Assembly (NCBI GenBank): GCA_031280795.1
Contig: JAITGF010000017.1
Span: 19,613-83,612 of the forward strand
Source of the DNA: Candidatus Ancillula prorhinotermitis
GTDB taxonomy: Bacteria; Actinomycetota; Actinomycetes; Actinomycetales; Bifidobacteriaceae
Direction of reading: 5' to 3'
Length of the DNA stretch: 64,000 nucleotides
Within the stretch, counting starts at the first letter, position 1, and every line of letters begins with the position of its first letter. The position numbers and the translations under genes were made by a program. Below are positions 34,401-42,802 of this stretch, one piece after another. The notes beneath the pieces were generated by a model. That model searched no databases. It was not told the DNA's origin and saw only the letters and a list, made by a program, of their open reading frames with translations.

Positions 34401-34540
34401 TTACTCGGGGTTCCCCGCACGCGTAGCAAAAAATTAGTCGTGTGAAATTAAATAATTTTACTCCCAACTTGTGCCTCGCAGAGCTCCGAGTTAAGGCGCG
34501 GAGCAGCGCCTTTAATTAGTTGTGGTATTACCACACTTTT
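34399..34540. repeat. repeat-rich gene-free stretch upstream of uxuB
   Basis: No coding signal is seen. It holds CGGGGTTCCCCGCACGCG (34406-34423 region), the half-repeat also found before uxuB and adhE. It also contains a hairpin AAGGCGC/GCGCCTT near 34493-34512 and the palindrome TGTGGTA-T-TACCACA near 34521-34535. Confidence 0.5.
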
Positions 34541-34621
34541 ACTCGGGGAGTAACTCCCCGTACCCCACCATTTTTCAAGTCGAAAACCACCGGAAACCGC
34601 TGGTATTTCTTTGTTGAAAAA
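34541..34621 (-). repeat. dispersed structured repeat, copy 2 (inverted)
   Basis: Reverse-complement copy of 282-362. It has the palindrome CGGGGAGT-A-ACTCCCCG, then TTTTTCAA (34571-34578)/TTGAAAAA (34614-34621) enclosing GAAA/TTTC and a 19-nt hairpin (34586-34604). Outer arms match copy 1 exactly; four of seven inner base pairs are changed on both sides so that pairing is kept. Confidence 0.8.
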
Positions 34622-34641
34622 AGATGTACACGAGGTTCCCT

Positions 34642-34670
34642 GCACGCGTAGCGAAAAGATGTGGTACAAT
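34642..34670 (+). promoter_or_regulatory. promoter of uxuB with GCACGCG box
   Basis: GCACGCG (34642-34648), 16 nt, TGG-TACAAT (34665-34670), then 6 nt to the ATG. The stretch GTAGCGAAAAGATGTGG is nearly identical to the one before the adhE -10. Confidence 0.65.
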
Positions 34671-34676
34671 AGAGAT

Positions 34677-36308
34677 ATGGTTAACATAAGTGATGATTAC
34701 AATGTGAATCGGGCAGCGTTTGAAGCGGCAGCGATTAAAGTTCCTTCTGGATATTTGATGCCGGAAGTTATTGAGAACACTTCCCAAAACCCCACTTGGG
34801 TTCACTTTGGCGGTGGTAACCTCTTCCGATGCATGCAAGCAGTGCACAGTCAAACTCTACTAGAAAAGGGCTTATCAAACACTGGAATCATCTTAGCTGA
34901 AACCTGGGACGACGGTCTTATCGAAGGTATTTACGACCAGTATCAAAATCGTACGTTAGATGTAATCTTAAAGAGTGACGGCACTTATGATTTGGAGCTA
35001 ATTGACTCAGTGACTGAAGCACATTACGTAAATGCGAATGATGAAAAAGGCAAAGCAGGCTTTATGCGCATGAAGGAGATTTTCCAAAACCCCTCCTTGC
35101 AGCTAGCGACTTTCACCGTCACTGAAAAAGGCTACAACATCAAAGACCTCCAAGGGCAGTTTTTCCCGCCGGTCGCGGAAGAAATTGAAGATGGACCCGA
35201 GAACCCCGTGTCATTAATGGGTGTCGTAACTGCACTAATGCTAGCCCGCTTTGAAGCTGGCGCACTGCCGATTGCTTTAGTGTCCACAGATAATTTTTCG
35301 CACAATGGTGATAAACTCAAAGCTTCCATAACGCAGATTGCTTCAGCGTGGCAGGAAAGGGGCTATGTCTCCGCAGGATTCATTGCCTACTTAAATGACG
35401 CGCAAAAGGTCGGATTCCCGTACTCCATGATTGATCGCATTACTCCTGCGCCTAGCGAAGATATTGCCAGTAAGTTAAGCGAGCAAAGCATCTCCCCAGT
35501 AGATATTTTGAAAACGGATAAATTTTCCACTTCTGCAGCCTTCGTCAATACTGAAGAAACCAATTATCTAGTCATTGAAGACAACTTCCCCGCTGGGCGC
35601 CCACCGCTAGAAGAAGCAGGGGTTATCTTCACATCGCGCGAAAAGGTAGACGAAGTTGAGCGCATGAAGGTATGCACCTGCCTGAACCCACTGCATACCG
35701 CTCTGGCAGTCACTGGCTGTTTGCTTGGGTTTACCAAGATCTGGCAAGGAGTCGGCGATGATGCACTTTTGAACTTGATTCGTAAAATCGGATACACTGA
35801 AGGCATGCCAGTGGTTACTGACCCAGGCATTATTTCGCCAATCGATTTCATAGATGAAGTGATTAAAAAAAGACTTCCTAACCCCTATATACCCGATACC
35901 CCACAGCGTATCGCTACCGACACTTCCCAAAAGCTACCGATTCGCTTCGGAGTGACTATTTCATTGTATAAGGACTCGTTACATCTTGACGTTAAGAATT
36001 TGCAGGCGATTTCATTTACTCTAGCAGCTTGGCTTCGTTATCTACTTGGTGTCGATGATGAGGGCAATGCTTTTGAGCGCTCACCAGACCCGATGTTTCC
36101 TGAGCTTGACCCAGTTTTTAGTACGCTCAAGTTGGGCGATAACGCTTCTAAACTTGAAGTTGTTAAGCCTTTCTTGAAAGATTCCAACATCTTTGGGGTG
36201 GATTTAGAAGCTGCTGGTCTCAGCGAAAAGGTGTTCAAATTCTTCGTCAGGATGGCAGAAAAGCCTGGTGCAGTTCGTGAAGTTTTAGAAGAGGTTGCAT
36301 TTTGCTAG
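34677..36308 (+). CDS. uxuB: D-fructuronate reductase / mannonate oxidoreductase (mannitol dehydrogenase family)
   Basis: 543-aa NAD-dependent long-chain polyol/uronate dehydrogenase. The Rossmann part opens with WVHFGGGNLFRCMQA; the active-site lysine region is ERMKVCTCLNPLHTALA. It would reduce D-fructuronate to D-mannonate. Length (~540 aa) and neighbours eda and kdgK match the Thermotoga-type UxuB cluster (uxuB-kdgK-eda) better than E. coli UxuB (486 aa). ATG 34677 is 6 nt after the -10 box (leaderless); the longer TTG frame includes the promoter. UxuA and UxaC are not in the window. First gene of the uxuB-eda-kdgK-argG-adk run. Confidence 0.86.
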   Translation: MVNISDDYNVNRAAFEAAAIKVPSGYLMPEVIENTSQNPTWVHFGGGNLFRCMQAVHSQTLLEKGLSNTGIILAETWDDGLIEGIYDQYQNRTLDVILKSDGTYDLELIDSVTEAHYVNANDEKGKAGFMRMKEIFQNPSLQLATFTVTEKGYNIKDLQGQFFPPVAEEIEDGPENPVSLMGVVTALMLARFEAGALPIALVSTDNFSHNGDKLKASITQIASAWQERGYVSAGFIAYLNDAQKVGFPYSMIDRITPAPSEDIASKLSEQSISPVDILKTDKFSTSAAFVNTEETNYLVIEDNFPAGRPPLEEAGVIFTSREKVDEVERMKVCTCLNPLHTALAVTGCLLGFTKIWQGVGDDALLNLIRKIGYTEGMPVVTDPGIISPIDFIDEVIKKRLPNPYIPDTPQRIATDTSQKLPIRFGVTISLYKDSLHLDVKNLQAISFTLAAWLRYLLGVDDEGNAFERSPDPMFPELDPVFSTLKLGDNASKLEVVKPFLKDSNIFGVDLEAAGLSEKVFKFFVRMAEKPGAVREVLEEVAFC

Positions 36309-36339
36309 GGTAGTGAAATGGTTTTGGAAAGGTGATGAT

Positions 36340-36993
36340 ATGAAAAAAGTTGATATTTTGAAACGACTAGAAGCGGCAGGCGTTATCGCTGTTGTGCGTG
36401 GTAGTAATCGAGCGGACGTCCTTGGCGTAGTAGATGCACTAATCGATGGTGGTGTGGTTGGCATCGAACTTACCTTTACAGTTCCGCACGCTGACGAGAT
36501 TATCGAAACTATTTCCGAAAAATACGCCGACGATTCACGAGTGATTCTAGGTGCTGGTACAGTTTTGGAGCCGATTACTGCACGTATCGCTATTCTAGCG
36601 GGTGCCCAATATATAGTGTCACCGCATTTCGATGCTGAAATTGCGCAGATATGCAATCTATATCAGATCCCATATCTACCTGGTTGCGAAACGATTCGCG
36701 AAGTAACCCTAGCGCTTAAGTCGGGCGCTGATATCATCAAGCTATTCCCAGGCTCAGCTTTTGGCCCAAGCTACGTGAAGGCTTTGAAGGCTCCACTACC
36801 ACATGCGAACATCATGCCTACAGGAGGCGTTTCTTTGGAGAATATGGCCGACTGGTTTGCTGCTGGAGTGGTTACTGTAGGTGCTGGCGGCAATCTAACT
36901 ACACTTGGTCCAGATAAAGACTTCGAGGCAATCAGCGAAACTGCTTCGAAGTGGATTGCCAAACTAAATGAGATCAGAGGAGGTGCAAACTAA
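36340..36993 (+). CDS. eda: KDPG/KHG aldolase
   Basis: 217-aa class I aldolase cleaving 2-keto-3-deoxy-6-phosphogluconate to pyruvate and glyceraldehyde 3-phosphate. Catalytic Glu lies in IELTFTVP, the Schiff-base Lys in DIIKLFPGSAFGP, and the phosphate site in PTGGVSLENMADWFAAG. ATG 36340 follows GGAAAGGTGATG; the frame upstream is not needed. It is the last enzyme of the uronate route and is paired with kdgK. Confidence 0.94.
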   Translation: MKKVDILKRLEAAGVIAVVRGSNRADVLGVVDALIDGGVVGIELTFTVPHADEIIETISEKYADDSRVILGAGTVLEPITARIAILAGAQYIVSPHFDAEIAQICNLYQIPYLPGCETIREVTLALKSGADIIKLFPGSAFGPSYVKALKAPLPHANIMPTGGVSLENMADWFAAGVVTVGAGGNLTTLGPDKDFEAISETASKWIAKLNEIRGGAN

Positions 36994-36998
36994 ACTAG

Positions 36999-38090
36999 TT
37001 GTCAGATAGTATTCTAAGTGGTCAGGGTAAGCGTATGTTGACCATTGGTGAGCCTATGGCTGTTTTTGCCTCAGGTGATACTGATGAACACTTAAAAGAT
37101 GTCCGTAACTGGAGCATGCACACTGCCGGAGCTGAGCTTAACGTTGCCATCGGGGTGGCGAGATTGGGTCTAGAATCTGAATACATCTGCCAAGTTGGAG
37201 ATGATCCCTTTGGACACTTCCTGCTAGAGGAAACTCAAAAGCTCGGGGTTGGAACTGACTACTTCAAAATCTCAAACGAGTACCCCACAGGTATCTACTT
37301 CAAGCAACGGGTTTCAAAAGGAGATCCAGAAGTGTTTTACCGCCGTCAAGGCTCAGCGGCCAGTCATTTTGATGGTGAAATACTAAATCAAGTTGATTTT
37401 TCCAAGTACAAAATTGCACACCTTTCGGGCATCTTCCCAGCACTTTCTGACACTTCTAACCAGGTGTTTGGTGACCTCATAAATAGACTTCGCACCCAAG
37501 GTGTTTTCATAACTTTCGACCCCAACATCCGCCTGCCACTTTGGAGTGATAGGCAGAAAATGATACAAGTATTGAATGAGCATGCGGCTAAGGCAGATCT
37601 TGTACTCCCAGGTGTAAATGAAGGCGAAATTCTGTTTGGCACGCGCGATCCTGAGGAAATTGTTTTAGAGTACTTCAAGAATTCCACAACAACACGATAC
37701 GTTTTGGTCAAGCTTGGGGAAAAGGGTGCACTACTTGGTGAGCGCTCGACTGTCAATACCACCCCGCGTGAGGAGCAGGATGAAGAACGGGCAAAAAGGC
37801 AGACAGAAGAGAAGAATAGCCAGGACAGTGAAGTCGGTTTAGTCAGCCACAATGATATAAAATTCACGCAGATACCAGGTTTTAGGGTCGACCACGTCGT
37901 CGACACTGTCGGTGCTGGGGATGGTTTTGCAGTCGGGCTCATTACCGGATTGATGGACGGTCTTAGCATCGAGGAGTCTGCTAAGAGGGCTACTGCGATT
38001 GGAGCACTGGCAGTGCAAGTAGCTGGCGATAATGAGGGATACCCAACGCGCGAAGAATTAGAAAGATTCATGAGAGGAGATACAAAATAG
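36999..38090 (+). CDS. kdgK: 2-keto-3-deoxygluconate kinase (PfkB family)
   Basis: 363-aa ribokinase-like enzyme making KDPG for Eda. Family marks: [11 protein letters not shown] at the start, [11 protein letters not shown], the lid region, and the catalytic loop [14 protein letters not shown] charged insertion of ~35 residues (about 250-285, [15 protein letters not shown]) is not typical. Start is TTG 36999, 14 nt behind GAGGAGG; ATG 37035, which directly opens the conserved MLTIGE, is equally possible. Its stop TAG overlaps the apparent ATA start of argG. Confidence 0.9.
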   Translation: MSDSILSGQGKRMLTIGEPMAVFASGDTDEHLKDVRNWSMHTAGAELNVAIGVARLGLESEYICQVGDDPFGHFLLEETQKLGVGTDYFKISNEYPTGIYFKQRVSKGDPEVFYRRQGSAASHFDGEILNQVDFSKYKIAHLSGIFPALSDTSNQVFGDLINRLRTQGVFITFDPNIRLPLWSDRQKMIQVLNEHAAKADLVLPGVNEGEILFGTRDPEEIVLEYFKNSTTTRYVLVKLGEKGALLGERSTVNTTPREEQDEERAKRQTEEKNSQDSEVGLVSHNDIKFTQIPGFRVDHVVDTVGAGDGFAVGLITGLMDGLSIEESAKRATAIGALAVQVAGDNEGYPTREELERFMRGDTK

Positions 38091-39331
38091 TACGTTCAGT
38101 AGCATTAGCATATTCAGGTGGACTTGACACTTCGGTAGCGATTGAGTGGATAAAGGAAGCGACTGGTGCAGACGTTTTTGCAGTAGCAGTAGATGTAGGT
38201 CAGCAAGGTGAGGATCTAGAAACGATTCGTGAGCGAGCGATTGCTTGTGGGGCTAAGGAAGCCTATATTGCGGATGCTAGAGACGAGTTCGCAAAAGAAT
38301 ATTGTTTCCAAAACATCAAGGCCAACGGTATGTACGAAGGTGAGTACCCACTAGTTTCCGCACTCTCTAGGCCAGTAATTACGAAGCATCTGGTAAAAGC
38401 TGCTAAGGAATTCGGGTGCGACACATTAGCTCATGGGTGCACGGGCAAAGGTAATGACCAAGTGCGCTTTGAGGTCTCTATCCAATCGCTAGCGCCGGAT
38501 CTAGAATGCCTTTCACCGATTCGCGACCTTGCCATGACGCGCGACAAGGAAATCGCCTTTGCAAAGCAGAAGAATTTGCCCATCACCATTAAAGAGGAGA
38601 AAAACCCCTTTTCCATCGACCAGAATGTGTGGGGGAGAGCCATTGAAGCAGGTTTCTTAGAAGACATCTGGAATGCGCCTGATCATCCAGATATTTATAC
38701 TTACACCCAAGATGTTGATTCAAACAAACCGGCTGAAGAAGTCGTGATTAGCTTTGAAAAGGGCGAGCCGGTAGCGTTAAATGGAGTTGCGCTTTCACCA
38801 CTCGCACTTATCGAACAGATGAACGCTCTGGCAGGTGCACATGGCATCGGGCGTATCGACATCGTTGAATCACGCTTGGTAGGGATTAAATCACGCGAGA
38901 TATACGAAGCTCCGGGGGCGATTGCACTCATTACAGCGCATCGTGAGCTAGAGCGAGTAGTGCTTGAACGCGAGCAAATGCGTTTCAAAAAGCAAGTTGA
39001 GGCGCGCTGGGCAGATTTAGTATACGATGGTCGTTGGTACTCGCCATTAAAGCAATCGCTGGATGCGTTCATTAATGATACCCAGGAATATGTAACCGGC
39101 GACGTGAGAATGCGTTTGCAAGCAGGTAAAGCCACTCCGGTTGGTAGGCGCTCTGATTCTGGGCTTTACGACTACAATTTGGCTACTTACGAAGCTGGCG
39201 ACCAATTCGATCAGCATTCGAGCAAAGGTTTTATTCAAATTTACGGTCTACAGGATAAGCTTTCCGCTGCCAGAGCTCAACGTGTGACAGCTGGTAATAC
39301 TAACACAAAAGATAAGGAGAGTAATGGTTAA
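38087..39331 (+). CDS. argG: argininosuccinate synthase with ATA start codon
   Basis: 414 aa. The enzyme joins citrulline and aspartate with ATP in arginine synthesis. The N-terminal ATP loop [11 protein letters not shown] is complete, followed by [24 protein letters not shown] and [13 protein letters not shown]. The frame has no ATG, GTG, TTG or CTG between its upstream TGA and the ATP loop; the first ATG (38330) is 80 residues inside the protein. ATA 38087-38089 lies 7 nt behind GGAG (GAGGAGA, 38074-38080) and overlaps the kdgK stop (ATAG), a perfect position for a coupled start. Its 3' end overlaps adk by 8 bp. Confidence 0.9.
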   Translation: MVRSVALAYSGGLDTSVAIEWIKEATGADVFAVAVDVGQQGEDLETIRERAIACGAKEAYIADARDEFAKEYCFQNIKANGMYEGEYPLVSALSRPVITKHLVKAAKEFGCDTLAHGCTGKGNDQVRFEVSIQSLAPDLECLSPIRDLAMTRDKEIAFAKQKNLPITIKEEKNPFSIDQNVWGRAIEAGFLEDIWNAPDHPDIYTYTQDVDSNKPAEEVVISFEKGEPVALNGVALSPLALIEQMNALAGAHGIGRIDIVESRLVGIKSREIYEAPGAIALITAHRELERVVLEREQMRFKKQVEARWADLVYDGRWYSPLKQSLDAFINDTQEYVTGDVRMRLQAGKATPVGRRSDSGLYDYNLATYEAGDQFDQHSSKGFIQIYGLQDKLSAARAQRVTAGNTNTKDKESNG

Positions 39332-39899
39332 GAGATTATTGATTATGGGGCCCCAAGGGGTTGGAAAAGGTACTCAAGCAGCTGTCTTGGGCGAGCATTT
39401 TGGCATTCAGCCCATTTCGACAGGGGATATATTCCGCTATAACATCAAGAATGCGACCGAATTAGGCGAGAAGGTTAAAGCCATCATTGATCGAGGTGAG
39501 CTAGTGTCTGATGAGTTAACTGGTGAGCTTGTACGCGACGCTCTAAGCTTAAAGAATTCCAATCAAGAAGGCTTTATCTTAGATGGTTACCCGCGCAATC
39601 ATAACCAAGTTGTTGATTTGGATGCAACGCTTTCAGAGCTAGGCATAACCTTAGATGCAGTGGTTACTCTGCAAGCCGACCGAGATGTTTTACTTGAGCG
39701 TATGCTTAAGCGTGCACAAATTGAAGGGCGTGCAGACGACACTGAAGAAGCCATTAAAAAGCGCCTAGAGATATACGAGCTAGAAACGGCGCCATTGGTA
39801 AACGAATATCGCTCACGTGGTATCCTTGTACCAGTTGATGGCACTCCACCTATTGAAGATGTCACTAATGCAATCATAACTGCTATCAAAGAGCTTTAA
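39324..39899 (+). CDS. adk: adenylate kinase
   Basis: 191-aa nucleotide kinase (AMP + ATP = 2 ADP), short-lid actinobacterial size. P-loop [13 protein letters not shown] (Gln instead of the usual Pro), AMP-binding [10 protein letters not shown] and [11 protein letters not shown], and the lid region [20 protein letters not shown] without the zinc ribbon. The ATG overlaps the end of argG, so it is translated from the uronate-argG transcript as well. Adk is usually with secY or map; this coupling is uncommon. The stop codon is part of the repeat 39894-39937. Confidence 0.93.
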   Translation: MVKRLLIMGPQGVGKGTQAAVLGEHFGIQPISTGDIFRYNIKNATELGEKVKAIIDRGELVSDELTGELVRDALSLKNSNQEGFILDGYPRNHNQVVDLDATLSELGITLDAVVTLQADRDVLLERMLKRAQIEGRADDTEEAIKKRLEIYELETAPLVNEYRSRGILVPVDGTPPIEDVTNAIITAIKEL

Positions 39900-39937
39900 G
39901 CTAGCGTGCGGGTTTCCCGCACACATAGCGAAAATAT
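39894..39937 (+). repeat. palindromic repeat, copy A
   Basis: CTTTAAGCTAGCGTGCGGG-TTT-CCCGCACACATAGCGAAAA: stem GCTA/TAGC plus CGTGCGGG/CCCGCACA with one mismatch (39900-39929). It includes the adk stop codon. Repeats at 39986 with a 92-bp period. Confidence 0.75.
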
Positions 39938-39951
39938 GCTGTCAATAGGCT

Positions 39952-39969
39952 AAAATGCAAAGCATTTTT
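39952..39969 (+). terminator. terminator of the uxuB-adk operon
   Basis: AAAATGC (39952-39958), loop AAA, GCATTTT (39962-39968) continuing into a T-run. Confidence 0.6.
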
Positions 39970-39985
39970 CCTTATCGATACCACA

Positions 39986-40029
39986 CTTTAAGCTAGTGTG
40001 CGGGTTCCCCGCACACATAGCGAAAAGAT
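39986..40029 (+). repeat. palindromic repeat, copy B
   Basis: CTTTAAGCTAGTGTGCGGG-TT-CCCCGCACACATAGC: 9-bp perfect stem GTGTGCGGG/CCCGCACAC extended by GCTA/TAGC (39992-40021). It runs straight into the adhE promoter. The right half (GTTCCCCGCAC..TAGCGAAAAGATGTGG) is shared with the uxuB promoter region. Confidence 0.8.
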
Positions 40030-40033
40030 GTGG

Positions 40034-40039
40034 TATAAT
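40034..40039 (+). promoter_or_regulatory. -10 box of adhE
   Basis: TATAAT preceded by TGG, with GCACACA (a variant of the GCACGCG box) at the -35 distance inside repeat copy B. A short leader with GAAAGGA (40063-40069) precedes ATG 40075. Confidence 0.65.
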
Positions 40040-40074
40040 ATAGGTGTAGAGTCGTATTTGATGAAAGGAATATA

Positions 40075-42789
40075 ATGAGTCACATGGATATACCGAATCC
40101 CGAAGGCATTGCTGGTGTGGATGAAGTGAACGCTATGGTGCCCAAAGCATTAGTAGCACTTGATAAGTTTCGCGAGCTAAATCAGGAGCAAGTTGACTAT
40201 ATCGTCAAGAAAGCGTCTGTTGCCGCACTAAACCAACACGCCCCTCTTGCTAAAATTGCCGTTGAGGAAACTGGGCGTGGGCGCATTGAAGATAAGGCTG
40301 TGAAAAACATCTTTGCCTGCGAACATGTAACCAACTACTTGGCAAAGCAAAAAACTGTCGGTATCATCTCTCGCGACCCGATTTCTGGAGTTATCGAAGT
40401 AGCTGACCCAGTGGGCGTCGTAGCTGGAATCACTCCAACCACGAATCCAACTTCTACTGCAATCTTCAAGTCGCTGATTGCACTCAAGACTCGTAACCCA
40501 ATCGTCTTCGCATTTCACCCCTCGGCGCAAAAGTGTTCAGCTGAAGCAGCCCGCGTTGTGCGTGATGCAGCCATCAAAGCTGGCGCCCCTGAAGACTGCA
40601 TCCAGTGGATTGACTCACCATCTATGGAGGGCACTTCTGCACTGATGAACCACGAAGGCGTAGCAACGATTCTCGCCACCGGTGGTAACGCTATGGTTAA
40701 GGCGGCTTACTCCTGTGGAAAGCCTGCGCTCGGAGTTGGAGCTGGAAACGTGCCCGCCTACGTGCATAAATCAGCTAATGTGAAGCGAGCAGCGAATGAT
40801 ATAGTCGTTTCAAAGAATTTCGATTACGGAATGATTTGCGCTTCAGAGCAAGCGGCGATTGTAGATGATGAGGTTTGGGATGAGTTCATGACTGAAGCAC
40901 AAAAGCTTCACGCCTACATCTGCAATGATGATGAAAAGGCCAAGCTTGAGCACTACATCTTTGGTGTTAACGCCTGTCAAGACAATTGTGCACTTAACCG
41001 CAAGCTTAACCCAGACGTAGTGGGAATGTCACCGGAAAAGATTGCCGAAAATGCCGGTTTTAGCGTTCCGGAAGGTACTTCTGTCATCTTCGCGGAAATC
41101 CCCGAAATTGGCGCTAATGAGCCACTTTCTTACGAAAAACTCAGCCCAGTGCTCGCCATTATCCGTTCGCATTCAGATGAAGACGGCTTCGATAAAGCTC
41201 GTAAAATGCTTGAAAATGGCGGTTTAGGGCATTCTGCCTGCATCCACGCTGGAGATCAAGACCTAATCGAAGCTTATGGCACCCAGATGCAAGCAGTGCG
41301 CATTTTGGTTAATTCACCAACTTCACTCGGCGGTGTTGGTGACATCTATAATGGCATTATTCCATCGCTGACTTTGGGCTGTGGAAGCTATGGGCGCAAT
41401 TCCGTAAGCAATAACGTTCAAGCAATTAATCTTATCAATATCAAACGAATCGGCAGGAGGAACAACAATATGCAGTGGTTCAAAGTACCAAACAGAATTT
41501 ATTTCGAGCCCAACGCTATCCAATATCTACGCGATATGCGCGAAATGGATAAACGTGTAGCGATTGTGACTGATAAGGTCATGAACGAAATCGGCGTAGT
41601 TCAAAAAATCGTTGACCAACTGCTCGCACGTGAAAACGGTGAGCAAATTCGCTATAAAGTGATTGATTATGTTGAGCCTGAGCCAAGCGTTGAGACTGTA
41701 CAAAAAGGTGCAGTTGAGCTTCGGGAGTTCCAGCCAGACACAATCATCGCCGTTGGTGGAGGCTCTCCGATGGACGCTGCAAAAATTATGTGGTTGCTTT
41801 ATGAACATCCTGAAATTGACTTTGCAGATCTGCGTGAGAAGTTCTTCGACATCCGTAAGCGCGCCTTCCGGCTCCCTAAGCTTGAAAAAGCTCGCTTAGT
41901 CTGCATTCCAACCACTTCTGGTACTGGTTCGGAAGTGACACCATTTGCAGTGATTACCGACCATGCTACTGGTTATAAATATCCAATTGCTGACTACACC
42001 ATCACTCCTTCGGTAGCGATTGTGGACCCTGAATTAGCATATTCACAGCCTACACGCGTAGCGACTGACTCAGGTCTAGATGCATTGACGCACTGCATTG
42101 AGTCGTACATATCAGTGTATGCAAATGATTACACTGATGGTCTAGCCTTACACGGCATCCGTTTAATCTGGCGTAATATCGAAAATGCTATCGTAAATGG
42201 TGACAAAAAAGCTAAAGAAACTATGCATAATGCTGCCACTATTGCGGGTATGGCGTTTGCTAATGGATTCTTAGGGGTTTGCCATGGCATTTCACACACC
42301 TTAGGTGCACTTTATCATGTGGCACACGGTCGTATGAACTCACTACTTCTGCCTTCGACTATTCGCTACAATGCTGAAACTCCAGTTAAACCAACTTCTT
42401 GGCCGAAATATGACCGTTACGTTGCTGGTGAGAAGATTCAGGATATTGCTTGGGCAATTGGTGTTGATAATTCGACCCCAGAAATTGCCGCTGAAGCTGT
42501 AGCGAGAGCTATCGAAGAGCTACGCACGCGTTTGGGCGTCGAGCACTGCCTTAAGGACTTCAATGTGGACGAAAATGAGTTCATGCGTTCGCTCGACCGA
42601 GTGGCAATGCGCGCTTATGAAGATCAATGTACTCCAGCTAACCCGCGTGTGCCACTTCTAGATGAAATAAAGGACATCTCAGTAGCCGTGTACCATGGTA
42701 CTACAATTGCTGAAGGGCGACGCATACGTTTAGAGTGGGAAGCCGCAAACCCTATCGACCATACCGGAAAGGTAGATACCGCTTTTTAG
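40075..42789 (+). CDS. adhE: bifunctional acetaldehyde-CoA/alcohol dehydrogenase
   Basis: 904-aa fermentation enzyme reducing acetyl-CoA to ethanol with two NADH. The aldehyde dehydrogenase half (1-440) has the catalytic Cys in DYGMICASEQA; the iron-type alcohol dehydrogenase half (from about 465) has NAD loop VGGGSPMDAAK, the ADH signature and His ligands in CHGISHTLGALYHVAHG. A second internal Shine-Dalgarno-like GGAGGA lies just before MQWFKVP (41471), at the boundary of the halves. It has a strong promoter next to a palindromic repeat, suggesting high expression. Confidence 0.96.
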   Translation: MSHMDIPNPEGIAGVDEVNAMVPKALVALDKFRELNQEQVDYIVKKASVAALNQHAPLAKIAVEETGRGRIEDKAVKNIFACEHVTNYLAKQKTVGIISRDPISGVIEVADPVGVVAGITPTTNPTSTAIFKSLIALKTRNPIVFAFHPSAQKCSAEAARVVRDAAIKAGAPEDCIQWIDSPSMEGTSALMNHEGVATILATGGNAMVKAAYSCGKPALGVGAGNVPAYVHKSANVKRAANDIVVSKNFDYGMICASEQAAIVDDEVWDEFMTEAQKLHAYICNDDEKAKLEHYIFGVNACQDNCALNRKLNPDVVGMSPEKIAENAGFSVPEGTSVIFAEIPEIGANEPLSYEKLSPVLAIIRSHSDEDGFDKARKMLENGGLGHSACIHAGDQDLIEAYGTQMQAVRILVNSPTSLGGVGDIYNGIIPSLTLGCGSYGRNSVSNNVQAINLINIKRIGRRNNNMQWFKVPNRIYFEPNAIQYLRDMREMDKRVAIVTDKVMNEIGVVQKIVDQLLARENGEQIRYKVIDYVEPEPSVETVQKGAVELREFQPDTIIAVGGGSPMDAAKIMWLLYEHPEIDFADLREKFFDIRKRAFRLPKLEKARLVCIPTTSGTGSEVTPFAVITDHATGYKYPIADYTITPSVAIVDPELAYSQPTRVATDSGLDALTHCIESYISVYANDYTDGLALHGIRLIWRNIENAIVNGDKKAKETMHNAATIAGMAFANGFLGVCHGISHTLGALYHVAHGRMNSLLLPSTIRYNAETPVKPTSWPKYDRYVAGEKIQDIAWAIGVDNSTPEIAAEAVARAIEELRTRLGVEHCLKDFNVDENEFMRSLDRVAMRAYEDQCTPANPRVPLLDEIKDISVAVYHGTTIAEGRRIRLEWEAANPIDHTGKVDTAF

Positions 42790-42802
42790 AAAGGAGTAGG
42801 TT

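Noticed and set aside
38041..38130. Frameshift fusing kdgK and argG
   Set aside because: Both proteins are complete at the junction and a good ribosome site precedes ATA; no shift is needed.
38330..39331. argG starting at the first ATG (333 aa)
   Set aside because: This would delete the ATP-binding loop; upstream codons encode the conserved ArgG N-terminus without stops.
39894..40029. CRISPR-like array between adk and adhE
   Set aside because: Only two repeats, palindromic, one containing a stop codon and one a promoter; no cas genes.
41461..41471. Separate alcohol dehydrogenase gene starting at MQWFKVP inside adhE
   Set aside because: An internal GGAGGA is present, but the frame is continuous and AdhE fusions are standard; at most an internal start.
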